NCBI GenBank assembly: GCA_947589725.1
Contig: CANQCQ010000053.1
Coordinates: 1-6,553 of the forward strand
Direction: 5' to 3'
DNA length: 6,553 nt
DNA from: an uncultured Bacilli bacterium
GTDB taxonomy: Bacteria; Bacillota_I; Bacilli_A; RF39; UBA660
Shown piece by piece: positions 1 through 6,553 of this stretch (within the stretch, counting starts at the first letter, position 1; the number at the start of each line of letters is the position of its first letter). The notes beneath the pieces are model-generated. The model did not search any database. It had not been told where the DNA came from and saw only the letters and a program-made list of their open reading frames with translations. Position numbers and translations under genes: made by a program.

Positions 1-70
1 CTACACTTATAAATAAAACTAAAATTAAAATTAAACTAAATTTTATCTTATCTTTTCTATTTTTCTTCAT
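1..70 (-). CDS. Start of an exported or membrane-anchored protein (partial, 3' end outside window)
   Basis: Only the first 23 codons are visible. Translation from the ATG at 70-68 gives a Lys/Arg-rich start (MKKNRKDKIK) followed by an unbroken hydrophobic run (FSLILILVLFISV) that continues to the window edge. This is the classic layout of a Sec signal peptide n-region and h-region, or of an N-terminal membrane anchor. The cleavage site, if any, lies outside. This ATG is the only possible start in the frame because an in-frame TGA sits at 79-77. An AAGGG at 88-84 is the likely ribosome binding site, although its spacing of 13 bases is long. The gene follows the large unknown gene after a 91-base gap that carries its own promoter, so it probably begins a new transcript. 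The mature protein cannot be identified. It is too short to appear as a long open frame but is well supported by position, promoter and leader composition. Confidence 0.75.
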   Translation of the reverse strand, partial: MKKNRKDKIKFSLILILVLFISV

Positions 71-98
71 ATATTCTCATCTACCCTTACTCTTTATT

Positions 99-114
99 AT
101 TATACTAGTATAAT
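99..114. promoter_or_regulatory. 16-base perfect palindrome over the promoter start region (possible operator)
   Basis: ATTATACTAGTATAAT reads the same on both strands. It overlaps the last bases of the -10 element of the downstream gene's promoter and covers its expected transcription start. That is where a dimeric repressor would bind. AT-rich DNA makes short palindromes common by chance, and this one also contains TATAAT on both strands, so it may be only overlapping -10-like sequence. A regulatory role is inferred. Confidence 0.35.
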
Positions 115-142
115 TATAGCAAATATTTAACCTATAAGACAA
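113..142 (-). promoter_or_regulatory. Sigma-A-type promoter with extended -10 for the exported-protein gene
   Basis: On the minus strand TTGTCT (142-137) is followed after 18 bases by a perfect TATAAT (118-113). A TGC directly in front (121-119) makes an extended -10 (TGnTATAAT). Transcription would start near position 106 and give a leader of roughly 35 bases before the ATG at 70. The site lies in the only sizeable non-coding gap of the window and points at the signal-peptide gene. TATAAT alone means little at this base composition; the TGn and the spaced -35 make the call. Confidence 0.6.
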
Positions 143-161
143 TATTTTATATCCTAATAAA

Positions 162-3023
162 TCATCTATTTTTACTAAAATTATCTTTATTAGAGAAATT
201 ATCTATAAAATTTGTTGAATCAATGTAATCTTTAGATAATAGAATTTTATCGTTATTATGACTTACTTCATAAAAATTTTCATTTATTTTATTTAGCTTA
301 GTGTCTTTATTATTCATTGATTTCATAATTGTTTTAATACTTTCATTTGCCTTAGAGGCTACTATATTATCAATCTTATTATGACTTTCTTCATCTATTT
401 TATTATCTATATTTATAGGTGAATTAGATACTGCTTTTAATAAATCTTTTATTTTTTGAAAAGCTCTATCAATAGAATAATTTCTATTTTTTGGAACTGC
501 TAAATTTATATTAATATAGTTAGACATAATAATGTCATTATTAATTTTACTTTGATAAGCTTCATCAGTTTTATTATTTTTAGGAACATCATAAAATCCT
601 GATTTAATGCTCATTGAATTAAAACTATCATCTAAGAAATTAGTAGTTTCTTTTTCTGTTAATCCTTTTTGATTTATATAATGTGAAACTTCTTGATTAG
701 TATTAAGTTTTTCTTTTTCAAATTTCTTTTTTCTATTTACATAATGAACAGAAAATGGTGTATTAAACTTATTATTTAAACATACTAAGACAACGTCTTC
801 ACTTTTTCTATCCGTTTGAAACTCTGCTATATAACCTTTTTTTAAGAATAAATCTAATTTATCATTTTTATTCATATCTTCTAGATTCTTTTTACTTTCA
901 TTATATGTTCTTCTTACTACTTCATCAATAAAGAATCTTTTAACATTAAAGAAGAAGTTTCGCTCTTTAGCATAGATTTCAATAGATTCACGAATAGGCG
1001 CATTTTCTTTTTCAATATTTAAATCATTCTTAGGATTATCTTTTATGCCAATTAAGTCATCTATTACATTATTAATATTATCTATAGTTATTTCTTCTTT
1101 AGCAATCGTTTTATCACAACATGAATTTTTTAAATACAAGATCAAGTCATCTTTATTTTCTTTATACTTATCAATTAAATTATATATATTAATTTTACTA
1201 TTATTAAAATAATCTTCAATAGATTCATTTATCCAGTCTACTGATAGGCCATATCTTGATAATGTTGTGTATTTTACCATATATCTTTCTATTTTATTTT
1301 TAGTAATACCTCTATTTTCATTCACAACAATAGGATCATCATTTATTGTATGAACAAGTATATCACTTGCTGAATGAGCTAATCTATTAGAATTATATAA
1401 ATAATACATAATTCTATCCATAGAGTTATAACTATTTTTAAACTTAGAATTTGTAGTATTTAACATAGCTTTAGGAAGAGTAGTTACATCTTTAGATATA
1501 TAGTTATCACTATGAGTATTTTGTTGTCTAAAATTTAAAATATCATACTCATTATTCGCTATCATATAATAATTTAAATTTTTTATAATATTCATCAAAT
1601 ACTTATTTTTTTCTGTACCATTAGTATTATTATATTGAGTAATTAAATCTAAAGTTTCAGTTATTATTTTTTCTTTCTTCTTATTATCAACTATTGGATT
1701 TAATAAACTATATTTTAAATTACTAATTAATTTCTTATTATCCTCTTCTATTTGTTTACTTAATTTTTTATTTTCTTTTAATTTATAAGGATTAGGTTTT
1801 AAGAATTTTATAGCTGGAGGATAATTATCTAAAATAGTAGTTCTTATTTTTTCTTTTAATTTTGCTTTAAATTTTGTTTGACCTATATTTATATCAAAAA
1901 AGTCATTTATATCCATACATGTAATATTATTAATAACTGATTCAGTTATATGAGTATCTAAAAATTGAGTAGTATTATCTTGTTTATTAAGTGAATTAAT
2001 TATATTCTTAATAATATTATCTTCTGATAAATTACTCTCTTTTTTAGAATAATTTAAACAATTATCCCAAATAGTACCAAATAAAATTCTAGTTATAAAT
2101 TCATCTCTTAAATCTTCTGCTCTTTTAATATCATCTTTATAATTATTCCAATTTTTTATAGTAATTAAAGAATTAAAAAATTCATCAAAGTAATTGTTTT
2201 TAGAAATTTCATCTAAATCTTTAATTAAATTTTCATTAATTAAATTTAGCGTTGTCATTACATCATTTTTTATACCACTAAAGTATTTACTATATGGTGA
2301 TGATTCTAAAAAGATAGATTTATTTTTAAGTAGTTGTTGATCTAATGCTTTTATATTTTCAAATAAATTTCTATTAAAGAAAATAAATGAGTTTTCATCA
2401 ACATCTTCTTTATATCTAATTCCATTTGCAACTACTGTATACTTTAAGTTTTTAACTAATAAATCTTTATTTTCATCAGTACTAGGTATTAATAATAACT
2501 CTAAATGTCTTGGAATTTTTTCTTTATTTAAAACAATATTTTTAATTACATCATCAATGTTTATTGTACTACTATCTAAATATATTTTATCTAGTTCATC
2601 ATTTAATATAATATTTTGTTTTCTTAAATGCTTATAATTAGATTTAATATTATATATATTATATTTAAATAATGTTTTATTTTTTCTTAGAATTTCAGTT
2701 ATTTCATCTTTTGTAATATTATGATTATATATATCAAATATTATTCTTAGATTTTCAACATACTCTATTGTATTAATATTACTAAATATTTCACTTCTTT
2801 CTTCTTTAGAGGATTGTTTTAATATATATTGAATTAGTTCTCTATATGAACATATTTTATTTGCAAATTCATTGTCATTATATATTAATTTTATATTGCT
2901 TAGATTACTTTTTATATCAAATATACCATCAATTAATTGATCAGTTATATTGTTATAGTCAATTTCTTGATCGTATGCTAAATTTATTCCATTTTTTAAT
3001 TTTAATAATTGTATATTATCCAT
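162..3023 (-). CDS. Large unknown protein (953 aa), longer paralogue of the upstream gene product
   Basis: I do not recognise a family for this protein. It is 953 residues, Asn/Lys/Ile-rich, with no signal peptide or hydrophobic membrane segment, so it is probably cytoplasmic. Most of it looks helical. Residues about 126-501 align with residues 8-384 of the gene just upstream. The shared blocks include NYKHLRKQNI (129-138), EFFNSLITIKNWN (281-293) and KNLNYYMIANNEYD (481-494). A weaker match may continue to about residue 660. Residues 1-125 and about 690-953 have no counterpart there. The tail begins with a charged helix (VKRFFIDEVVRRTYNES, 694-710), continues with a strand-like stretch (YIAEFQ, 731-736; VVLVCL, 744-749; SVHYV, 758-762) and ends Asn/Lys/Ser-rich. 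The start is the ATG at 3023, eight bases inside the end of the upstream gene, with AAGG at 3036-3033 as ribosome binding site, so translation is probably coupled. No terminator is visible after its TGA stop. All three Trp codons are TGG. It is certainly a gene; its function is open. Confidence 0.9.
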   Translation of the reverse strand: MDNIQLLKLKNGINLAYDQEIDYNNITDQLIDGIFDIKSNLSNIKLIYNDNEFANKICSYRELIQYILKQSSKEERSEIFSNINTIEYVENLRIIFDIYNHNITKDEITEILRKNKTLFKYNIYNIKSNYKHLRKQNIILNDELDKIYLDSSTINIDDVIKNIVLNKEKIPRHLELLLIPSTDENKDLLVKNLKYTVVANGIRYKEDVDENSFIFFNRNLFENIKALDQQLLKNKSIFLESSPYSKYFSGIKNDVMTTLNLINENLIKDLDEISKNNYFDEFFNSLITIKNWNNYKDDIKRAEDLRDEFITRILFGTIWDNCLNYSKKESNLSEDNIIKNIINSLNKQDNTTQFLDTHITESVINNITCMDINDFFDINIGQTKFKAKLKEKIRTTILDNYPPAIKFLKPNPYKLKENKKLSKQIEEDNKKLISNLKYSLLNPIVDNKKKEKIITETLDLITQYNNTNGTEKNKYLMNIIKNLNYYMIANNEYDILNFRQQNTHSDNYISKDVTTLPKAMLNTTNSKFKNSYNSMDRIMYYLYNSNRLAHSASDILVHTINDDPIVVNENRGITKNKIERYMVKYTTLSRYGLSVDWINESIEDYFNNSKINIYNLIDKYKENKDDLILYLKNSCCDKTIAKEEITIDNINNVIDDLIGIKDNPKNDLNIEKENAPIRESIEIYAKERNFFFNVKRFFIDEVVRRTYNESKKNLEDMNKNDKLDLFLKKGYIAEFQTDRKSEDVVLVCLNNKFNTPFSVHYVNRKKKFEKEKLNTNQEVSHYINQKGLTEKETTNFLDDSFNSMSIKSGFYDVPKNNKTDEAYQSKINNDIIMSNYININLAVPKNRNYSIDRAFQKIKDLLKAVSNSPINIDNKIDEESHNKIDNIVASKANESIKTIMKSMNNKDTKLNKINENFYEVSHNNDKILLSKDYIDSTNFIDNFSNKDNFSKNR

Positions 3024-4719
3024 TTTCTACTACCTTAAACATCTTATATTCTAAGCAATATAAATTCAGAGCATATTTTACTTCTTCATCTGAATTAGCA
3101 ATATTATTTAAAACTATAATTATATTAATATAGTTTTCTTTTAATTTAGAGAGTATATTTTCATCTTCATAAAAATACTTATAAGAATAGAACTTAATTG
3201 TATTAATAATTGATGAAACTGAATCATTATATTCTAAAGTATGATTATCTATTAATTCTTTGTTATCATTATAGAGATTAATTATATCTTTTCTTAATTT
3301 TGATTGAGTATTATTATTCATTGATAATACTTTTATTAAAGTATATAAATCCATATCATAATTGTCAATCAACATTGTAAGTTGATTAGCTAAAGCTTGC
3401 ATTTTACTAAATATATTATCTTTTTCTATTCTTGTTGAAATTGGATTAATATTTAATAAAGCCAAACCTAAGGTAACATTCAATGTTCTATTTTTATACT
3501 TTAATATTTCTTTTAAATAAGTTAACATATTTGAGTTATTTTTATTATTTATATCAAATACTTCTAATGACTGTTTATAATAATTGTCTAAATCATAATA
3601 ATTAACTCCTCTAAAATAACAATCTAAATTTCTAAGTAATTTAAAATAAGTATCATTGTCTTTATTCTTTTTATATTCATTATATAGGGAATTTGTAGTA
3701 ATTAAATATTTCAATCTATCTTGATAGGGAATTGGTTTTAGACAAATATCATTATAAATAGAATATGAGTATGAAGAGATAGTATATTTTTTCAATATAT
3801 CTAGTTGAATATTAAAACATTTATTTTTTATAGAATCTATTTCTAAGTTGCTAAATAAATATCCACTATTAGCAGCTTCTACATAATACTCTATTTTTAT
3901 ATTTTCTCCTCTTAACATATCAAAACTATATGGATATAATTCTAATACTTTATTTATCACAATATCATTATTTATATCTATACTTTTAGCAGACTCTAAT
4001 AAATCATTATCTAATTTTAAATCTTTTAAACTAATTAGAAAATCATCATTATCAAGATATATTTCTTTCTCAACAAAATCACTAAAATATTTTAATAAAT
4101 AGTCAATTGAGGAATATAAAAGTCTTCCTATAATCTCATTTTTTAGGTAAGAATCTCTTACTAATTTATCTAAAATATTCCAGTTCTTAACAGTATTTAG
4201 AGAATCTATAAACTCTAATACATGCTCATCACCACTACTAATTTTTTCATAATAAGTATTATTAATATTACTAAGTAATGTAAATAAAGAATTACTTATT
4301 GTTTTAAAATATTTCCTATAATCTTTATTTTTTAATAAAGGAGTATAGATAGGATAATAAATATTAAAATCTTTTTTATTTTTTTCTCTATTATATAATT
4401 CAATGCTTTTTAATGAATTTCTATCAAATAGTTTTAAGATATCTTTATAATTATTATCTAAATAATTACAGTTATTTAAGTAAAGAAAATAATCTCTTAA
4501 TAATAGTTTATTAGAATCATTACTTTCAATATTTAGACAATTAGTATTTGAAGGTAAAAAATCATGGATTTTAATGATATCAGTAATTATATTTACTAAG
4601 TCTTCATCATTATAAATAAATCTATCAAATAATATTTTCTCTAATTTAGAAGAATTTAAAATATCTTGCTCTTTTAAGTAATTATAATTTTCTATAATAT
4701 CTTTTATTGAAATATCCAT
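3016..4719 (-). CDS. Unknown helical protein (567 aa), shorter paralogue of the downstream gene product
   Basis: I do not recognise a family for this protein. It has 567 residues, no signal peptide and no clear membrane segment, and is rich in Asn, Asp, Tyr, Leu and Ile with a pattern suggesting long helices. Its first three quarters match the middle of the next gene product. NYNYLKEQDI (11-20) pairs with NYKHLRKQNI, EFIDSLNTVKNWN (169-181) with EFFNSLITIKNWN (9 of 13 identical), and RNLDCYFRGVNYYD (363-376) with KNLNYYMIANNEYD. The start is the ATG at 4719, fixed by an excellent Shine-Dalgarno sequence 8 bases away. It lies 51 bases after the surface-protein gene and overlaps the next gene by 8 bases (ATGGATAA), so the two paralogues are probably translated together, perhaps in matched amounts as partners. 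The intercistronic hairpin could reduce read-through from the surface-protein gene. No catalytic residues or nucleotide-binding loop were seen. Confidence 0.9.
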   Translation of the reverse strand: MDISIKDIIENYNYLKEQDILNSSKLEKILFDRFIYNDEDLVNIITDIIKIHDFLPSNTNCLNIESNDSNKLLLRDYFLYLNNCNYLDNNYKDILKLFDRNSLKSIELYNREKNKKDFNIYYPIYTPLLKNKDYRKYFKTISNSLFTLLSNINNTYYEKISSGDEHVLEFIDSLNTVKNWNILDKLVRDSYLKNEIIGRLLYSSIDYLLKYFSDFVEKEIYLDNDDFLISLKDLKLDNDLLESAKSIDINNDIVINKVLELYPYSFDMLRGENIKIEYYVEAANSGYLFSNLEIDSIKNKCFNIQLDILKKYTISSYSYSIYNDICLKPIPYQDRLKYLITTNSLYNEYKKNKDNDTYFKLLRNLDCYFRGVNYYDLDNYYKQSLEVFDINNKNNSNMLTYLKEILKYKNRTLNVTLGLALLNINPISTRIEKDNIFSKMQALANQLTMLIDNYDMDLYTLIKVLSMNNNTQSKLRKDIINLYNDNKELIDNHTLEYNDSVSSIINTIKFYSYKYFYEDENILSKLKENYINIIIVLNNIANSDEEVKYALNLYCLEYKMFKVVENG

Positions 4720-4724
4720 TTATT

Positions 4725-4735
4725 CCACCTCCTTT
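4725..4735 (-). promoter_or_regulatory. Very strong ribosome binding site of the 567-residue unknown gene
   Basis: AAAGGAGGTGG on the minus strand is nearly fully complementary to the 3' end of Bacillota-type 16S rRNA. The GGAGG core is 8 bases from the ATG at 4719-4717. It fixes that start codon and is clearly stronger than the AAGG of the following gene, which suggests the following gene relies partly on coupling. Confidence 0.85.
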
Positions 4736-4743
4736 TAAGTTAA

Positions 4744-4772
4744 AAGAGAATATTATTATAAAATATTCTCTT
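4744..4772 (-). terminator. Intercistronic hairpin overlapping the surface-protein stop codon (weak terminator or processing site)
   Basis: The arms AAGAGAATATT and AATATTCTCTT form a perfect 11-base-pair stem with a 7-base loop. The 5' arm begins inside the TAA stop codon of the surface-protein gene. In the transcript the 3' arm runs into a short U tract (CUCUUUUAAC). Only two pairs are G-C and the U tract is short, so it is at best a partial intrinsic terminator. It could equally protect the 3' end of the upstream message or serve as a processing site. The next ribosome binding site starts 9 bases after the stem. Confidence 0.5.
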
Positions 4773-6553
4773 ATTTAGTTACTATCATCTCTATTCTATT
4801 TCCTCTTGCTTTATTAATAGTAAATGAATATTTTTTATTGTTTATAATTTTTGTAACGGAATCTAAATTTCTACCTAATTTTTCTGTTAATTCAGATATA
4901 TCATTAATATTAGCTTTAGTAGATATATAGATTACATAAGTACCTTCTGGTATATCAGATATATCTATTGTAGCATCATACCAAGCTCTAGTTTTATCTA
5001 AATTGTCATCTTCTGGTAATATTACATTATAATTACCATCAGTAATACTTCCTAATTCTTTAGTATAAGTTTTATAAGTATCTATATTTTCAAATATTAT
5101 AGATCTTTCTACTTTTTGTTGTGAATTTAAGTCCATTCCATAAGAATAAGTATTACCTCTTAAGTATAACTTAGATGTATTAGTAAATTCAAATTTAGTA
5201 TACTTATCATATTGATTATAAATATATGAACTAGATTTTTCATTTAAAATCTCATCTCTTACTTTTATTTCTACAAAAGAAGTAGATGTAGAATAGTTAT
5301 TACTAATTAATGCGTTATTTTCTTTAGATTTTACAAAAGTTGCTTGATTATTATATGTTTTATTAGTAACTAAAGATTTTGAATATAAACTATTTGTTTT
5401 AGCTATCACATACATTTTATAATTACCTAAATCTAAATCATCAACATCTATTGTAATATTAAACCATGAGTAATTATAATTTTTTCCATCTTCTGAATAT
5501 ACATTCTTAGGAATAGAATCTAATATTCTATCTGCTTTTTTAATTACTTCTGTACCATTATTAATATTTTCAAATACAATATTATAACTAATGTCTGTAT
5601 CTTTATCATTGTCTATTCCAATAATAGTTTGGTAACCTTGTAATTTTAATTTACCATTCTCTTCTTTTAAATAATTGAAGTAAAAATTACCATCTACTAA
5701 TTTTAAAGTTCTTTGACGATAATCTTCAAAAGATAAAACTTCAACTTTAATAGTCTTCATTGTTTTATTATTATTAGAATCTGTTACTGAATAAGTAACT
5801 TTATATACACCTATTTCTTGAGTATTAACAGTATCTTCTTCTACTTTAATATTTTTTGTTAAGTCTCCATCTTCTTTATCATAAGAAGTTACACCACTTA
5901 AATTATTAAAATTAGAATTAACTTCAATTATTAAATCGTCGGCATTAATTACTGGATCTTCATCTTTTACAACTGCTACTTTTATAGTCTTAGTTGTTGT
6001 TTGATTATAAGAGTCTGTTACTTGATATGTAATTTCATAATTATTTATTCTTGTTGGATCAACATTGTTTTTAATAGTTTTAATAGAACTTGTTAAATCG
6101 CCATCTTCTTTGTCATATGCTTTTACATTTTCTACTAATTTAGAATTAACAGTTAGTTCAATATCATCAGCTATAATTTCAGGATATTCATTTTTTGTTA
6201 CTTCTATTGTGACTGTTTTAGTAGAAGTTAATCCAGATTTATCTGTTACTTCATATGTAACTGAATATTTACCTACAACATCAATATTTAAATTATTTTC
6301 TCTTATTTTGACATATTTTGATAAATCTCCATCTTCTATATCTGTTGCGGTTACATTATCAAGTACATTTATCTTAGTACCTTGAACAATAGATAGATTT
6401 GATGCATTAATTACTGGGAAGTTATTATTATTTATGTTTCCATTTAATTCTATATAAACATTTGGAGCAGAAGCTAATGTCCAACCAAATTCATATGTAT
6501 TACCTGATATATCAACTGGTACTTTGTACCATTTATATCCATCAACTATTTTT
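4771..6553 (-). CDS. Surface protein with three DUF5011-type Ig-like domains (partial, 5' end outside window)
   Basis: The frame is open from the TAA at 4771-4773 to the window edge, giving 593 visible residues. The true start lies outside. The visible part begins with the end of an unidentified domain (KWYKVPVDISGNTYEFGW near the edge). Three tandem domains of 76-78 residues follow, each starting with a PVI/PEI motif, carrying D-x-EDGDL in the middle and ending in Y-x-(V/I)-TY-x-VTD plus a K/T-rich strand. This matches the DUF5011 / bacterial surface Ig-like family of extracellular proteins, where such domains act as stalk spacers between functional modules. Two related beta-rich modules of unknown family form the C-terminus. 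No LPxTG motif or C-terminal membrane segment is present, so attachment, if any, must use another part, perhaps the missing N-terminus or the C-terminal modules. The internal ATG at 5760 is not a start: it lies inside the last strand of domain 3 and has no ribosome binding site. Likely role: a secreted or surface adhesin or wall-binding protein. Confidence 0.88.
   Translation of the reverse strand, partial: KIVDGYKWYKVPVDISGNTYEFGWTLASAPNVYIELNGNINNNNFPVINASNLSIVQGTKINVLDNVTATDIEDGDLSKYVKIRENNLNIDVVGKYSVTYEVTDKSGLTSTKTVTIEVTKNEYPEIIADDIELTVNSKLVENVKAYDKEDGDLTSSIKTIKNNVDPTRINNYEITYQVTDSYNQTTTKTIKVAVVKDEDPVINADDLIIEVNSNFNNLSGVTSYDKEDGDLTKNIKVEEDTVNTQEIGVYKVTYSVTDSNNNKTMKTIKVEVLSFEDYRQRTLKLVDGNFYFNYLKEENGKLKLQGYQTIIGIDNDKDTDISYNIVFENINNGTEVIKKADRILDSIPKNVYSEDGKNYNYSWFNITIDVDDLDLGNYKMYVIAKTNSLYSKSLVTNKTYNNQATFVKSKENNALISNNYSTSTSFVEIKVRDEILNEKSSSYIYNQYDKYTKFEFTNTSKLYLRGNTYSYGMDLNSQQKVERSIIFENIDTYKTYTKELGSITDGNYNVILPEDDNLDKTRAWYDATIDISDIPEGTYVIYISTKANINDISELTEKLGRNLDSVTKIINNKKYSFTINKARGNRIEMIVTK
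4774..5673 (-). repeat. Two tandem C-terminal beta-rich modules of unknown family in the surface protein
   Basis: Module A (about 5673-5254) and module B (about 5199-4774) share a pattern. L-x-L-x-G comes near the start (KLKLQG and KLYLRG), then IVFENI or IIFENI, then W-(F/Y)-x-x-TID-(V/I)-x-D-(L/I)-x-x-G-x-Y-x-x-Y-(V/I), and a closing strand (FVEIKVRD and RIEMIVTK). The order is conserved over about 140 residues each, so they are a duplicated domain rather than chance. The pattern suggests a beta-sandwich, possibly carbohydrate- or wall-binding, but I cannot assign a family. Confidence 0.65.
5734..6420 (-). repeat. Three tandem DUF5011-type Ig-like domains
   Basis: Domain 1 spans about 6420-6190, domain 2 about 6189-5962 and domain 3 about 5961-5734. 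The acidic signature is TDIEDGDL at 6345-6322, YDKEDGDL at 6117-6094 and YDKEDGDL at 5883-5860. Each is followed by a Y-x-(V/I)-TY-x-VTD strand pair. Domains 2 and 3 are closest to each other in this signature. Domain 2 lacks the usual Gly before the conserved Tyr (RINNYEITY, against VVGKYSVTY in domain 1). The signature and length agree with the known family of surface Ig-like spacers. Confidence 0.88.

Noticed and set aside
57..80. Seven-codon leader frame (MRIYEEK) starting at the ATG at 80
   Set aside because: Its ATG is only 3 bases from the AAGGG, too close for normal initiation, and the frame ends just inside the main gene. It is more simply part of the ribosome binding region, though it could lower initiation slightly.
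162..164. Possible Mycoplasma-type code with TGA read as tryptophan at the end of the 953-residue gene
   Set aside because: All Trp codons checked are TGG, and reading through the TGA would add only four codons before a TAA. Nothing supports recoding.
2846..3133. Open frame of 95 codons on the plus strand
   Set aside because: It lies antisense across the junction of the two paralogue genes, which are supported by ribosome binding sites and by their mutual similarity. It is a low-complexity Tyr/Leu/Ile product typical of reversed AT-rich coding sequence.
4755..4760. TATAAT in the hairpin loop as a promoter for the paralogue pair
   Set aside because: No -35-like sequence lies at 16-18 bases (AGTAAC at 17) and there is no TGn. 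A lone TATAAT is expected by chance at this base composition.
5758..5760. ATG as the start of a 329-residue protein
   Set aside because: The same frame continues without a stop to the window edge and encodes three DUF5011-type domains. The ATG falls inside the last strand of the third domain and has no Shine-Dalgarno sequence ahead of it.
5860..6345. Repeated DNA segments resembling a CRISPR or direct-repeat array
   Set aside because: The similarity is confined to codons for D-x-EDGDL in the three Ig-like domains at about 230-base spacing. It reflects protein domain repetition.
6065..6385. Open frame of 106 codons on the plus strand
   Set aside because: It is fully antisense to DUF5011-type domains 1 and 2. 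Its Ser/Val/Thr-rich product is the mirror of those repeats, and no supporting ribosome binding site was seen.

Overview
The window is very AT-rich: sampled lines run at about one fifth G+C. Coding is packed entirely on the minus strand. The ribosome binding sites are Shine-Dalgarno type (one is a near-perfect AAAGGAGGTG), tryptophan is always TGG, and the proteins are rich in Asn, Lys and Ile. This fits a low-GC Bacillota-like bacterium using the standard bacterial code, perhaps an uncultured host-associated Bacilli or Clostridia lineage. The taxon is an inference from composition and the DUF5011-type surface protein; there is no rRNA or tRNA to settle it.

Reading in the direction of transcription (high to low coordinates), the window opens inside a long surface-type protein gene (6553 down to 4771, 5' end outside). 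Its visible 593 residues hold three tandem DUF5011-type Ig-like domains followed by two related beta-rich modules that I cannot name. A hairpin overlapping its stop codon (4744-4772) separates it by 51 bases from a 567-residue unknown gene (4719 down to 3016) with a very strong ribosome binding site. That gene overlaps by 8 bases a 953-residue unknown gene (3023 down to 162). After a 91-base gap carrying a good sigma-A-type promoter and a 16-base palindrome, a new gene begins at 70 and runs off the window edge. Only its signal-peptide or membrane-anchor start is visible.

The main result is that the two large unknown proteins are diverged paralogues. Blocks spread over about 375 residues align in the same order, the best being EF-x-x-SL-x-T-(I/V)-KNWN. 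The longer protein adds about 125 residues at the front and a tail of about 260 residues at the back that has no counterpart. Neither shows a signal peptide, a membrane segment or a catalytic motif I recognise, so both are probably cytoplasmic and mostly helical. They look translationally coupled and are made as a pair. Their position directly behind a surface adhesin-like gene and ahead of an exported protein gene may mean a cell-surface or envelope-linked locus, but that is inference only.
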